Notes: generated from the letters alone by a model not told the origin. A stretch of DNA of 41,854 nucleotides from Verrucomicrobiia bacterium (GCA_026125285.1 JAHCLO010000023.1:1-41854); one strand, 5' to 3'. Positions 7,029 through 15,699 are shown, counted from the stretch's first letter. Numbers and translations: made by a program.

Positions 7029-8588
7029 ATGAAATCTTTGAACCGGAATGTTCCAACTGGCGCACGGCCCGCTTCCAATGTCCTGAGCCGCCGCGATCTG
7101 CTCAAGCGCGCGGCCAGTCTGGCGGCTATGGCGGCGGCGGGTTGCTCCACTTCCGGTGACAAAGTCACGAGCCGCGGACAGCCAGAATTGATTCGTCGCG
7201 AAAACGCCAGGGCTGGCACGCGCGACTGGCAATTGCAGAACACGCGCATTGATCCTGCCACCAGGTATCGCTGCCCGTGGATTGAGGGTTACTGCTCGCG
7301 GACCAGTGTTCGCGTCGGGGAAGAGATCAGTTTTCACGTTAGCACCAACCCGGCTTCACCTTTCACGCTGGAGATTTATCGCATGGGTTATTACGGCGGT
7401 GCGGGCGCACGACACGTCGCCAGCCGGGGGCCGTTCGCCGGGACAGCACAGCCGGATCCGCCCATTGGGCCAAATCGGCTGCGCGATTGCGAGTGGCCGC
7501 CTTGTGCGACGTTCAAGATTCCGCGTGATTGGGTGAGCGGGGTGTACGTGGGCAAGCTCACTGCCGAGCACGGGCAATGGCAGAGCTACGTGATCTTCAT
7601 CGTGCGCGACGACCGCCGAGCGGATTTCATCTTCCAGTGCTCGGACACGACCTGGCAGGCGTACAACCGCTGGCCGAGTCAGTTTTCCCTCTATGACAAT
7701 GGCCAAGATCAGTGGTATTGGGGGCCGGGGGTGGACATCAGCTTCAACCGGCCTTACGGCAAATACTGCCAGATTTTCGACGCGCCGCTCTCGACCGGTT
7801 CGGGGGAATGGTTGCTCTGGGAATACCCCGTCGCCTATTGGTTGGAGGCGCAAGGTTACGATGTGACTTACATTTCCAACCTCGACACGCACACGGATCC
7901 GGCGGGACTGCTGCGGGCAAAAGGATTCTTGTCCGTCGGCCACGATGAGTATTACTCCACTGAGATGTTCAACCATCTTAAAGCGGCCATTGCCGGCGGC
8001 GTGAACATCGCCTTCCTCTCAGGCAACACCTGTTGCGGTCGCATCAATCCACGACCGGGCCCGCGGGGCGTGGCGAATCGCATTTTCGGGCGCGTGGGAG
8101 TCTTCGGGCCGCCGGGTGGGACGCGTGAATTCGTGGCCATGAAGTCGCTGCCCCACGAGCGGCCTTACGCGAACGAGTTGGTCGGCGCGCACAGTACCGG
8201 TCCGGTCACCGGCGGGGCCGACTGGATTTGCGCGCGACCGGATCACTGGCTGTTTGCCGGCACCGACATGAAGCAGGGCGATGGCATTCCCGGGCTGGTC
8301 GGTTGGGAATGGCATGGTGATCCCGCACCGATTCCCGGTCTTGAGATCGTGGCCACCGGTCCAACCCAAGATGCTCCCGGCAAACCCAACGGCGGCATTT
8401 ACACGGCGACGATCTACTCGGGGCCGAAGGGCAATTTCGTATTCAATGCGTCCACGTGTTGGTGGGGTGATGGATTGTCGGCGCCGCCCGGTTACGTGCG
8501 CCCTTCGGTTTACACGTCGCCGAAAGGTCCCGATCCGCGTGTCCAAAGAATCACCCGCAATCTGTTGGATCGAATGTGCCGCGGTTGA
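7029..8588 (+). CDS. N,N-dimethylformamidase large-subunit-like Tat lipoprotein
   Basis: 519-residue protein resembling the C-terminal catalytic part of the N,N-dimethylformamidase beta (large) subunit. The N-terminus carries a twin-arginine motif (LSRRDLLKRA) followed by a hydrophobic stretch and AAAGCST, a lipobox, so it is probably exported folded and anchored in a membrane. Family-like segments include LEIYRMGYYGG, QCSDTTWQAYNRWP, SVGHDEYYSTEM and NASTCWWGDGL. Characterised DMFases use a mononuclear iron held by two Tyr and a Glu; candidate Tyr are present in the AYN and DEYYS segments, but I cannot assign ligands firmly. It follows the NagB-like gene by 12 bp. A C-N bond hydrolase on an extracellular amide is plausible; the natural substrate is unknown and is unlikely to be DMF. 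Confidence 0.72.
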   Translation: MKSLNRNVPTGARPASNVLSRRDLLKRAASLAAMAAAGCSTSGDKVTSRGQPELIRRENARAGTRDWQLQNTRIDPATRYRCPWIEGYCSRTSVRVGEEISFHVSTNPASPFTLEIYRMGYYGGAGARHVASRGPFAGTAQPDPPIGPNRLRDCEWPPCATFKIPRDWVSGVYVGKLTAEHGQWQSYVIFIVRDDRRADFIFQCSDTTWQAYNRWPSQFSLYDNGQDQWYWGPGVDISFNRPYGKYCQIFDAPLSTGSGEWLLWEYPVAYWLEAQGYDVTYISNLDTHTDPAGLLRAKGFLSVGHDEYYSTEMFNHLKAAIAGGVNIAFLSGNTCCGRINPRPGPRGVANRIFGRVGVFGPPGGTREFVAMKSLPHERPYANELVGAHSTGPVTGGADWICARPDHWLFAGTDMKQGDGIPGLVGWEWHGDPAPIPGLEIVATGPTQDAPGKPNGGIYTATIYSGPKGNFVFNASTCWWGDGLSAPPGYVRPSVYTSPKGPDPRVQRITRNLLDRMCRG

Positions 8589-8628
8589 GCCGACCTGAGT
8601 CTGCCTCGCGGGCCGGAAAACCGAAGGC

Positions 8629-9942
8629 TCAAGGCAGCGGGGTTGCCAGCTTGTTGGGTTTGGACCAGATCACTCGGGCCACAAACGTCGCGCCTTCCGC
8701 GCCGCGCTGGCGGGAGTCCTTCATGAACATGCCTTCCGACACGGTGATCCAGGACTCGGCTTCGGTGATGGCGGCCGCGCCGAAATTGCCGAGTTCCGCG
8801 CCACGCTCCGGCACGACGATTTGCTCGGTGCGGCGGATGACCCGCCGCGTTGCGGGGTTCACCTGGGCCATGAACAACGGCGCGCGATGGCGGATGATGT
8901 GGTCGTTGTTGGCCCCTCGCCGGGTGTAAATCAGGAATAGCGCGTCGCTGTGCGCGAGCCAGTGTTGCTGGGTGTTGTAGCTGCCCAGTTCCGCGCCATC
9001 GTCAAACCGCCACGGCTGCGGCGCCTCAAACTGCAAACCATCGTCGCTCGTGCTCACGTAGCCGCGCACGTCATTGCGCAGCGTCAGATAGTAACGACCC
9101 TGGAAAACGATCAAGGATGGTTCGTAGAGTCCGCGCGCGAGCTCCAATCGCAAGATATTACCATGCCGAACGTAGGTCATCTTTGTGCCGTCAAAGCGAC
9201 ATTCGGCCACGGTGGTGCTGAATGGTTCGCGGGAGTTGCGTCCTATGTACAGCGGCACGAGCAACCGGCCATCAGACCGCACAACCCATTGCGAACACGC
9301 ATTGCGGGCAAAGTTAAATTGTTCGTCCGCTGGCAACTCCAGCACCTGCCACGGCCGCCACCGTTTTGTGTTCGGATCGAAAATCGCATAGACGGTCTGG
9401 TGGGCGCGGACGACATCGTCAAGTTGCTGGCCCTTGGGGCTGTAACGCACCTGGCAGCCAATTGCGAGCAGCTTGCCCGTCTGTGGATGCCAGCCGGGTG
9501 TCACATCGGCGACACTGATGGTGACGCCATCGGGTTGTTTGCGCCAATCCAGTTCTGGCGGCAGGATGGGGCCGGTCCACGGCGCAGCCAGATTCGCGCG
9601 CGTCATGACATGAAGACCGGAGTAATAATCTGAAATCTTCAAGTGCTTCTGAATCGTCATCACCGCGGCGGGACCGGCTCCGCCGTGGACGGGGATGGCG
9701 GCGGCACGGGGATGGAACCACAGAAACTGGCCATCGTCGTGTTTCATCACGGTTTCCAGTTGCACCGTATAGGCCAAGGACGAGTGTTCCGCGTTAGAGA
9801 TGAAAGCCGGAGTTTGTTCCGCCGCCGTTGCCAACCCAGCGGCCAGGACAAGACAGCCCGCACGGATCGTTCTGGCGGTTTCGATTGCCAAACGAACGCA
9901 ATTGCGTAGCGTGATCAAAACAAACACTGGCCGCGTGGTCAC
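8629..9942 (-). CDS. Secreted sialidase-like beta-propeller protein
   Basis: Up to 437 residues. A hydrophobic signal segment (RAGCLVLAAGLATAAE) near residues 28-42 suggests export. The body has the look of a sialidase/glycosyl-hydrolase propeller: YEPSLIVFQGRYYLTLRND, GYVSTSDDGLQFEAP (an Asp-box-like SxDxGxxF), and HWLAHSDALFLIYTRRG. Exo-sialidase activity is possible, but only one Asp box is clear and I cannot assign the catalytic Arg triad. The annotated ATG leaves only 18 bp to the divergent metallophosphoesterase gene, and the N-terminal 25 residues look unlike a signal peptide, so a downstream TTG in the LRNCVRLAIE region may be the true start. It converges with the DMFase-like gene, 40 bp apart. 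Confidence 0.6.
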   Translation of the reverse strand: MTTRPVFVLITLRNCVRLAIETARTIRAGCLVLAAGLATAAEQTPAFISNAEHSSLAYTVQLETVMKHDDGQFLWFHPRAAAIPVHGGAGPAAVMTIQKHLKISDYYSGLHVMTRANLAAPWTGPILPPELDWRKQPDGVTISVADVTPGWHPQTGKLLAIGCQVRYSPKGQQLDDVVRAHQTVYAIFDPNTKRWRPWQVLELPADEQFNFARNACSQWVVRSDGRLLVPLYIGRNSREPFSTTVAECRFDGTKMTYVRHGNILRLELARGLYEPSLIVFQGRYYLTLRNDVRGYVSTSDDGLQFEAPQPWRFDDGAELGSYNTQQHWLAHSDALFLIYTRRGANNDHIIRHRAPLFMAQVNPATRRVIRRTEQIVVPERGAELGNFGAAAITEAESWITVSEGMFMKDSRQRGAEGATFVARVIWSKPNKLATPLP

Positions 9943-9960
9943 AAGCCATTTCCATAACAG

Positions 9961-11247
9961 ATGAAAATCACGAGAGCAATGTTCGCGTTCGCGGCGGAGA
10001 AACGTTGGCTTCCGACATCAATCATTGTCCTGAGCTTCGGGCTGATGCTGTTGGCGAATGGTTGTTCGAGTCCCGGCCAGCCCACCAGCCATACGCGGGT
10101 GGCGGTGGACTCGGAAGTGAAGCCGTGGAGTCATCTGGCGTTCAACAACAAGCCGGACAACTTCCAGTTTGTGGTGGTGTCCGATCGCACCGGCGGGGCG
10201 CGTCCGGGTGTCTTCGAGGATGGCGTTCGCAAGGTCAACCTGCTGCAACCGGAATTCGTCATGAGCGTGGGCGACCTGATTCAAGGCGGCACGCGCGACC
10301 TCGAGGTTATCGAGGCCCAATGGCGCGAGTTCCAATCATTCGTCGAGCAATTGCAAATGCCGTTCTTCTTCGTGCCCGGCAACCACGACATCAGTAACGA
10401 AGTGATGGCCGAGGAATGGGTGAAACGCTTTGGCCAGCCGTATTATCATTTTCTCTATCGCAACGTGCTCTTCCTGTGCCTCAACACCGAGGACCCGCCA
10501 CCCACGAAGATGAGTGCGGCGCAGCGGGATTACGTGGCGCGCGTGCTCATGGAGCATCCGAAGGTCCGCTGGACGCTGGTCTTCATGCACAAACCGCTCT
10601 GGGACTACGAGGAGGATACCGGCTGGCGCGCGATCGAAGACTTGCTCCGGGACCGTCAGCACACAGTCATCGCCGGCCACCGGCACAATTACACCAAGTT
10701 TGAGCGCAACAACCAAAGCTACATCGTTCTCGCCACCACCGGCGGCGGCAGCCAGTTGCGCGGCCGGGCCTTTGGCGAGTTTGACCAGGTCGCCTGGGTG
10801 ACGATGACGGACCAGGGACCACTGCTGGCCAACCTCTACCTGGATGGCATTTGGGATGAGAACGTTCGCACCGAGAAGATGGCTCGAACCATGCGGAGCG
10901 CCCTGGCCGGAAAGGCGGTGATGATGGAACAGATGTTTACCAACGCGTTGTTCCGCGCCACCAGCACCACGTTTCCCGGCGCCACCGCCCAGGTGCGCCT
11001 GGCCAACGACGCCGATCTGCCGATGAAGTTCAGCGCGCGATTCCACTCCACCGAACAGGTTCACGTGAAACCGGCCCAGGTGGAGCGGGTGCTGGCCCCG
11101 CGCTCGCGTGAAACGATTGAGGTTCGTTTTGAGGTTTCGCAGCCACTGCCGGTGAAAGACCTTTCATTGCTCACCGCCGAATGGAGCGTCATTTACGAGT
11201 TTCCGGAGGTGGCGCCGGTGGAGATTGCGGGCAAGCATGTGTGGTGA
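9961..11247 (+). CDS. Calcineurin-like metallophosphoesterase lipoprotein
   Basis: 428-residue predicted lipoprotein: a hydrophobic stretch around residues 17-34 ends in LANGC (C35). The metallophosphoesterase domain follows with VGDLIQGG (D105), PGNHD (N141, H142, D143), VFMHKPLWD and AGHRHNYTKFE. The first motif, normally DxH, reads VVSDRTGG, keeping the Asp (D75) but lacking the His, so one metal site differs from the textbook enzyme. Residues about 300-428 form a separate beta-rich domain. An in-frame ATG at 9979 gives a shorter signal peptide and could be the real start. It may hydrolyse a phosphomonoester or diester outside the cytoplasm; the substrate is unknown. The Gfo/Idh/MocA gene follows after 107 bp in which I see no clear site. 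Confidence 0.82.
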   Translation: MKITRAMFAFAAEKRWLPTSIIVLSFGLMLLANGCSSPGQPTSHTRVAVDSEVKPWSHLAFNNKPDNFQFVVVSDRTGGARPGVFEDGVRKVNLLQPEFVMSVGDLIQGGTRDLEVIEAQWREFQSFVEQLQMPFFFVPGNHDISNEVMAEEWVKRFGQPYYHFLYRNVLFLCLNTEDPPPTKMSAAQRDYVARVLMEHPKVRWTLVFMHKPLWDYEEDTGWRAIEDLLRDRQHTVIAGHRHNYTKFERNNQSYIVLATTGGGSQLRGRAFGEFDQVAWVTMTDQGPLLANLYLDGIWDENVRTEKMARTMRSALAGKAVMMEQMFTNALFRATSTTFPGATAQVRLANDADLPMKFSARFHSTEQVHVKPAQVERVLAPRSRETIEVRFEVSQPLPVKDLSLLTAEWSVIYEFPEVAPVEIAGKHVW

Positions 11248-11354
11248 GTCGCGGCGACACCGGGAGAAGGGAAATCCAAACCAGAAAGCCAGCTCATGGA
11301 GTTTTCCTGGAAACCAGAGTGCCGCCCGCGGCTCAACCCGGCGGCTGAGAATTT

Positions 11355-12440
11355 ATGAGCAAAACCAAAATCGCCCTGCTTGGGGCCGGGTTCATCGCTG
11401 ACATCCACCTGGAATCGTATCACCGCTTCGTGCCCGAGGCGGAAGTCGTGGCCGTTTACACCCGCAACCAGGAACGCGCTGAAGCGTTCGCGCGCAAGCA
11501 TCGCATCCCGCTTTGGTTCACGGACCTCGACAAGGCCATCGCAGAGTCGGACTGCGAGGTGGTTGATGTGTGCGTGCCGAATTTTCTCCATCATCGGGCA
11601 GTGATGCTTGCGGCTAGGTTGGGGAAACACGTCATCATCGAGAAACCACTCAGCCTGACTTTGGAGGAAGCGGATGAAATGATCGCGGCGTGCAAGGCGG
11701 CGAAAGTGAAGTTGATGTATGCGGAGGAACTTTGCTTCGCGCCGAAGTACGAGCGGGTGCGCTTGCTGGCCAACGAAGGGGCGTTCGGAAAGATATACCT
11801 GCTCAAGCAGGCCGAGAAACATAGCGGTCCGCACAGTGACTGGTTTTATGACGTCAACCAGTCCGGCGGCGGCGTGATCATGGATATGGGCTGCCATGCG
11901 CTGGCGTGGTTCCGCTGGATGTTAGGGGGCAATCCTCGCGCGGTCAGTGTGCTCGCGCACCTGCAAACCGGATTGCTTCATCAAGGGCGCACGCGGGGCG
12001 AGGAGAATTCAATCATCCTGGTGGAGTTCGAGGGTGGCGTGATTGGCGTCGCGGAAGACAGTTGGGCCAAACCTGGCGGGATGGACGACTGCGCGGAAGT
12101 GTATGGCACCGGCGGTGTGTGTTACGCGGACCTGTTCCAGGGCAACGCGGCGCTCACCTACAGCGACCAGGGTTACGGTTACGCGATGGAAAAGGCGGGC
12201 GCAACGAAAGGCTGGACCTTCACGGTCTTCGAGGAAGCGTTCAATCAAGGTTATCCGCAGGAGTTGAAACACTTTATCGAGTGCGTGCGCGAAGACAAAC
12301 AACCACTCGTCACCGGCGAGGATGGCCGCGCGGTGCTGGAATTGATCTACGCGGCCTACCATTCAGCCGGCACCGGGCGAAAAGTCACATTGCCGTTTCA
12401 CGCAAAAGTGGCGAAGCCGATTGATCTGTGGCTCGGTTGA
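11355..12440 (+). CDS. Gfo/Idh/MocA-family oxidoreductase
   Basis: 361-residue NAD(P)-dependent sugar/polyol dehydrogenase-like protein, cytosolic. The Rossmann start is IALLGAGFIADIHL (GxGxxA/G type), and IIEKPLSL contains the catalytic-site Lys of the EKP motif. GGGVIMDMGCHALAWFRWML matches the conserved GG...D.G.H segment containing the usual His. The protein is of normal length. It is followed after 45 bp by a NagB-family enzyme, so the two probably act on related sugar or amino-sugar derivatives. Substrate and direction cannot be told from sequence. Confidence 0.9.
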   Translation: MSKTKIALLGAGFIADIHLESYHRFVPEAEVVAVYTRNQERAEAFARKHRIPLWFTDLDKAIAESDCEVVDVCVPNFLHHRAVMLAARLGKHVIIEKPLSLTLEEADEMIAACKAAKVKLMYAEELCFAPKYERVRLLANEGAFGKIYLLKQAEKHSGPHSDWFYDVNQSGGGVIMDMGCHALAWFRWMLGGNPRAVSVLAHLQTGLLHQGRTRGEENSIILVEFEGGVIGVAEDSWAKPGGMDDCAEVYGTGGVCYADLFQGNAALTYSDQGYGYAMEKAGATKGWTFTVFEEAFNQGYPQELKHFIECVREDKQPLVTGEDGRAVLELIYAAYHSAGTGRKVTLPFHAKVAKPIDLWLG

Positions 12441-12485
12441 GGCATGACGGGCATTCGTTTTGACTGAGCCAAACTTGAAACTCTC

Positions 12486-13214
12486 ATGCAAATAGTGCAG
12501 TTCGATTCAGAAAGCGCGTGGGCGGATGCCATCGCCGAGCGCTGGTGTGAGCGCCTCCGGGCATGTCCCTCCCTCCGAATGTGTCTGCCCGCGGGTCACA
12601 CACCCGTGCCGGTTTACGGGGAGATGGTGAAGGCCGTGCAAGCGGGCCGCGTGTCGTTCCGTGCGGCAGAAGTTTTCACGCTGGACGAGTTTGGCCAGCT
12701 CGTGTCGGACGATCCCGGACGCTGCGCCCAGCAATTGCGCCGTAGCCTGATTGACCACATTGACCTGCCGCCCGAGCGATTTCATTCCCTTCGCACTGAG
12801 GCCAAGGACTTGCCCGGCGAGTGTCGCCAATACGATGTGGCCATAGGCAGCGGATTCGATCTCACGCTGCTCGGCGTCGGACTAAACGGTCACCTGGGAA
12901 TGAACGAACCAGGCACGCCCGTCGAAACCACGACGCATCGAGCAGAGTTGCACGCCAGCACGGTCACGGCGTCTCGTCGTTATCTCGCCCACGCACAAGC
13001 ACCGAGTTGGGGTGTGACCGTTGGGCTGAAGCACTTGCTTGCATCAAGAGAGGTCTGGTTGCTGGCCTGTGGCGCCAACAAGGCCGAGATTATCCGTCGT
13101 ACGCTTCGAGGCGAAATCACCAGCGATATTCCTTCCTCATTGCTGCGGCGCCATCCCAATAGTTCTCTGTTTCTGGACCACACTGCCGGAGCCGGACTAT
13201 CATTGAACGAATGA
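12486..13214 (+). CDS. NagB-family glucosamine-6-phosphate deaminase/isomerase
   Basis: 242-residue member of the NagB/6-phosphogluconolactonase superfamily and the closest of the three in this window to classical NagB. FTLDEFGQL corresponds to the LDEY motif, and LLGVGLNGHLGMNEPGTP to the GxGxNGHIGFNEP signature with the catalytic His. Expected reaction: glucosamine (or galactosamine) 6-phosphate to a ketohexose 6-phosphate plus ammonia. It is shorter than E. coli NagB and lacks the C-terminal allosteric extension. It lies 45 bp downstream of a Gfo/Idh/MocA gene. Its TGA (13212-13214) overlaps an ATG that begins a decayed oxidoreductase reading frame. Confidence 0.85.
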   Translation: MQIVQFDSESAWADAIAERWCERLRACPSLRMCLPAGHTPVPVYGEMVKAVQAGRVSFRAAEVFTLDEFGQLVSDDPGRCAQQLRRSLIDHIDLPPERFHSLRTEAKDLPGECRQYDVAIGSGFDLTLLGVGLNGHLGMNEPGTPVETTTHRAELHASTVTASRRYLAHAQAPSWGVTVGLKHLLASREVWLLACGANKAEIIRRTLRGEITSDIPSSLLRRHPNSSLFLDHTAGAGLSLNE

Positions 13215-13431
13215 AAGCTGCCTGCTTCACGCGCACCGGACCGCTGGAAGTCATTACTTAAGAACCACAAGACCTGGACGCCGTGGTCAAGGCCTTTGCG
13301 CCCGACGGCATTAACGTCTGGTGCGAGAGTTTGCGCGACACATACCGCTGCCGTCGTCGCGCGGGCGGACCGCGGTTTTTGACAATCGCAGTTCGCAGCG
13401 CCAGATTGCCACAGGCTTGCTGCCGAATGTT
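13211..13431 (+). pseudogene. Probable remnant of an MDR/quinone oxidoreductase gene
   Basis: An ATG overlapping the NagB-family stop opens MKAACFTRTGPLEVIT and then a stop. The start resembles zinc-independent medium-chain (quinone-oxidoreductase-like) dehydrogenases, which commonly begin MKA...TRTGPPEV. Directly after the stop the same frame continues DLDAVVKAFAPDGINVWCES, which resembles a segment near residue 230 of that family, so about 200 codons seem deleted. A change of frame then gives HIPLPSSRGRTAVF, like the following strand of the family. This reading rests on weak motif similarity across a deletion and frameshift. Confidence 0.45.
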
Positions 13432-14640
13432 ATGCAAACCGGCACTTTTACTGCCACTTCGACGCGTTCATCGCGTGCCAAGGTTGCTCCGGCGAAGCCG
13501 CGCACGCGAAGTGAATCCCTCGCCCTCGCCCTTGACTCGCGTACCACTGTGGGTGCGCTCTGGCGCGCGGAAGGCAAGCGCATCCGCTGCGTCGCTTGCG
13601 GTCATCGCTGCTTGATTGCGGAAGGCCGGCGCGGTATCTGCAAAGTGCGGTTCAATCTCGATGGCCAGCTTCGCGTGCCTTTCGGTTATGTGGCCGGCGG
13701 ACTGGCGAGCGATCCGGTCGAGAAGAAACCGTTCTTTCACGTTTATCCCGGCAGCGATGCCCTGACGTTCGGGATGCTGGGTTGCGACTTCCACTGCGCG
13801 TACTGCCAGAACTGGGTCACGAGCCAGGCCTTGCGCGATGAAGCCGCAGGCACGTCCATTCTTGAACTCGCGCCGGAACAAATCATCCAAACCGCCCGCC
13901 ACAGCGGAGCGCGGTTGGTGGTATCCAGTTACAATGAACCGCTGATCACCGCCGAGTGGGCGGGGGCGGTCTTTCCGGCCGCCAAGTCCGCCGGCCTTGC
14001 CTGTGCCTTTGTTTCCAATGGCAATGCTACGCCCGAGGCGCTGGATTTTCTGAGGCAGTGGATCACTGCTTACAAGATTGACTTGAAGGGATTCAACGAT
14101 CGCCGTTACCGGACGCTCGGCGGCACGCTTGCGGCCGTCACCAATGGCATCCGCATGGTGCATGAGCGCGGCTTGTGGCTCGAAGTGGTGACGCTCGTCG
14201 TGCCCGGCTTCAACGACAGCGAACCAGAGTTGTGCGACATCGCGAGATTCATTGCCTCGGTGAGCCGGGACATTCCCTGGCACGTCACGGCGTTTCACCC
14301 TGATTACAGAATGACCGAACCTGCTGCCACCACGGCGCGGCAAATCGTGCGCGCGGCGGAGATCGGGATGGAGGAAGGATTGCACTTCGTTTATGCCGGC
14401 AATGCGCCTGGCCGGGTCGCCAATTGGGAAAACACCTATTGCCCGGGTTGCGGCGAATTGTTGATCGAGCGGGTTGGTTATTTGATACGCGACTACAACA
14501 TCACCGGCGATGGCAAGTGCCCGAAGTGTAGGAAAGTTGTTCCTGGGATTTGGCCCGCTGGTGGAGCGGTGGAAGTCCACACCGGCGGTTCGATGCTGGA
14601 TTTTTACCAGCGCTCGGCCAAGCGAGTGGACTTGAGCTGA
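13432..14640 (+). CDS. amrS: AmmeMemoRadiSam system radical SAM enzyme
   Basis: 402-residue radical SAM protein. The 4Fe-4S cysteines are in GMLGCDFHCAYCQNW (C118, C122, C125, CxxxCxxC). An N-terminal Cys pair (CVACGHRC) and the DPVEKKPFFHVYPGS block are typical of the AmrS subfamily, as is a C-terminal CPGCGE...CPKCRK zinc-ribbon-like tail. The reading frame is open back to 13321, but the upstream part overlaps the decayed oxidoreductase sequence, and the ATG at 13432 puts the start close to the conserved region. The MEMO-family gene follows after 13 bp. The function of the AmrS/MEMO/AMMECR1 set is still not well defined biochemically. Confidence 0.88.
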   Translation: MQTGTFTATSTRSSRAKVAPAKPRTRSESLALALDSRTTVGALWRAEGKRIRCVACGHRCLIAEGRRGICKVRFNLDGQLRVPFGYVAGGLASDPVEKKPFFHVYPGSDALTFGMLGCDFHCAYCQNWVTSQALRDEAAGTSILELAPEQIIQTARHSGARLVVSSYNEPLITAEWAGAVFPAAKSAGLACAFVSNGNATPEALDFLRQWITAYKIDLKGFNDRRYRTLGGTLAAVTNGIRMVHERGLWLEVVTLVVPGFNDSEPELCDIARFIASVSRDIPWHVTAFHPDYRMTEPAATTARQIVRAAEIGMEEGLHFVYAGNAPGRVANWENTYCPGCGELLIERVGYLIRDYNITGDGKCPKCRKVVPGIWPAGGAVEVHTGGSMLDFYQRSAKRVDLS

Positions 14641-14653
14641 AACCAGAATCCGA

Positions 14654-15502
14654 ATGACGAAACCCGACAAAATGCCAGAGCGCGCGTCCCCGCTGCGACC
14701 TCCGCGCAGAACTCGCCCGGCGGCGGTGGCAGGCTGGTTCTATCCAAACGATCCAACAGAACTTCGCCGCACGATCGAAGGCTTCCTGCGTTACGTTAAG
14801 CCCGCCTCCACCTCAACGCCCAAGGCTGTCATCGCGCCGCACGCGGGCTATGTCTATTCTGGCCCGGTCGCTGCGTCGGCCTACGCGCGTTTCATCCCGG
14901 CACGCAACGTCATCAAGCGCGTGGTGCTGCTGGGGCCTTCGCATTGCGTGGCCTTCCGCGGATTGGCCGCCAGCAGCGCCGAAGCTTGGACCACGCCGCT
15001 TGGCACCGTGCGAGTGGACACCCCAGCCGTTCACCAGGTCACGATGCTGCCGCCAGTGAGCATCAGGGACGAAGCCCACGACCGGGAACATTCGCTGGAA
15101 GTTCATCTGCCGTTTCTGCAAGTCGTGCTCGGCGAATTCAAGATCGTCCCGCTGGTCGTCGGCAAGGCGGAAGATGAGGAGGTCTTCCAAGTCATCGAAA
15201 CGCTGTGGGGAGGCGACACGACCCGCTTCGTGATCAGTTCAGACCTGAGCCATTACCACGACTACGTCACGGCGCGGACACTCGATGCCGCCACGGCGCG
15301 CGCGATCGAACGCTTGCGCCCGGAGGAGATTGGCCGCGAACAAGCCTGCGGACGCGTGCCGCTTCGCGGTTTGTTGCGCGCCGCAAAGGCGCATGGCTTG
15401 CGCGTCGAGACGATTGACCTGCGCAATTCCGGCGACACCGCCGGTCCACGCGCGGAAGTTGTCGGCTACGGCGCTTGGGCGTTTCACGAAGCTGCGGCTT
15501 GA
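14654..15502 (+). CDS. amrB: MEMO1-family protein (AmmeMemoRadiSam MEMO component)
   Basis: 282-residue MEMO-family protein related to extradiol dioxygenase-type metal proteins. Residues expected to form the metal site are visible: IAPHAGYVYSGP (first His), LLGPSHCVAFRG (second His) and QACGRVPLRGLL (Cys). EHSLEVHLPFLQ and ISSDLSHYHDY are also conserved family blocks. It lies 13 bp downstream of amrS and almost surely shares its transcript. No AMMECR1 gene is next to it, although the three are often encoded together. Confidence 0.9.
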   Translation: MTKPDKMPERASPLRPPRRTRPAAVAGWFYPNDPTELRRTIEGFLRYVKPASTSTPKAVIAPHAGYVYSGPVAASAYARFIPARNVIKRVVLLGPSHCVAFRGLAASSAEAWTTPLGTVRVDTPAVHQVTMLPPVSIRDEAHDREHSLEVHLPFLQVVLGEFKIVPLVVGKAEDEEVFQVIETLWGGDTTRFVISSDLSHYHDYVTARTLDAATARAIERLRPEEIGREQACGRVPLRGLLRAAKAHGLRVETIDLRNSGDTAGPRAEVVGYGAWAFHEAAA

Positions 15503-15699
15503 CCGTTTCAAACCAACGGCCGCATTTCAGATTGCGGGCGCACATTTGCATGGCGCAAAAATTCACGGGCGATGCGATTGGCTTTTTGAGCCGACAATGG
15601 CATTTGAAGTTTGCTGTTTGGAGTTTGCGCTTCCACTATTTGAGGGCGCTTGATGCCACCTGACGGAGTGGTTTGCTGCGCGTAACTTGAGTTCAACCA
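15503..15699. other. Intergenic region, no gene found
   Basis: 197 bp between the MEMO gene and the first pseudopilin gene. It contains an AT-richer patch around 15590-15640 with short TTTG repeats (ATTTGAAGTTTGCTGTTTGG). I see no convincing ORF, RNA gene or strong promoter. Confidence 0.6.

Noticed and set aside
8589..8628. Possible bidirectional terminator between the DMFase-like and sialidase-like genes
   Set aside because: TGAGCC and GGCTCA could pair, but the loop is long and there is no T-tract.
8629..9942. Calling the propeller protein a definite sialidase
   Set aside because: Only one Asp box is clear and the Arg triad and catalytic Tyr/Glu pair could not be assigned.
13468..14670. 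A 400-codon minus-strand open frame opposite amrS
   Set aside because: The plus strand has the CxxxCxxC motif and all AmrS blocks; the minus frame is a GC-driven shadow.
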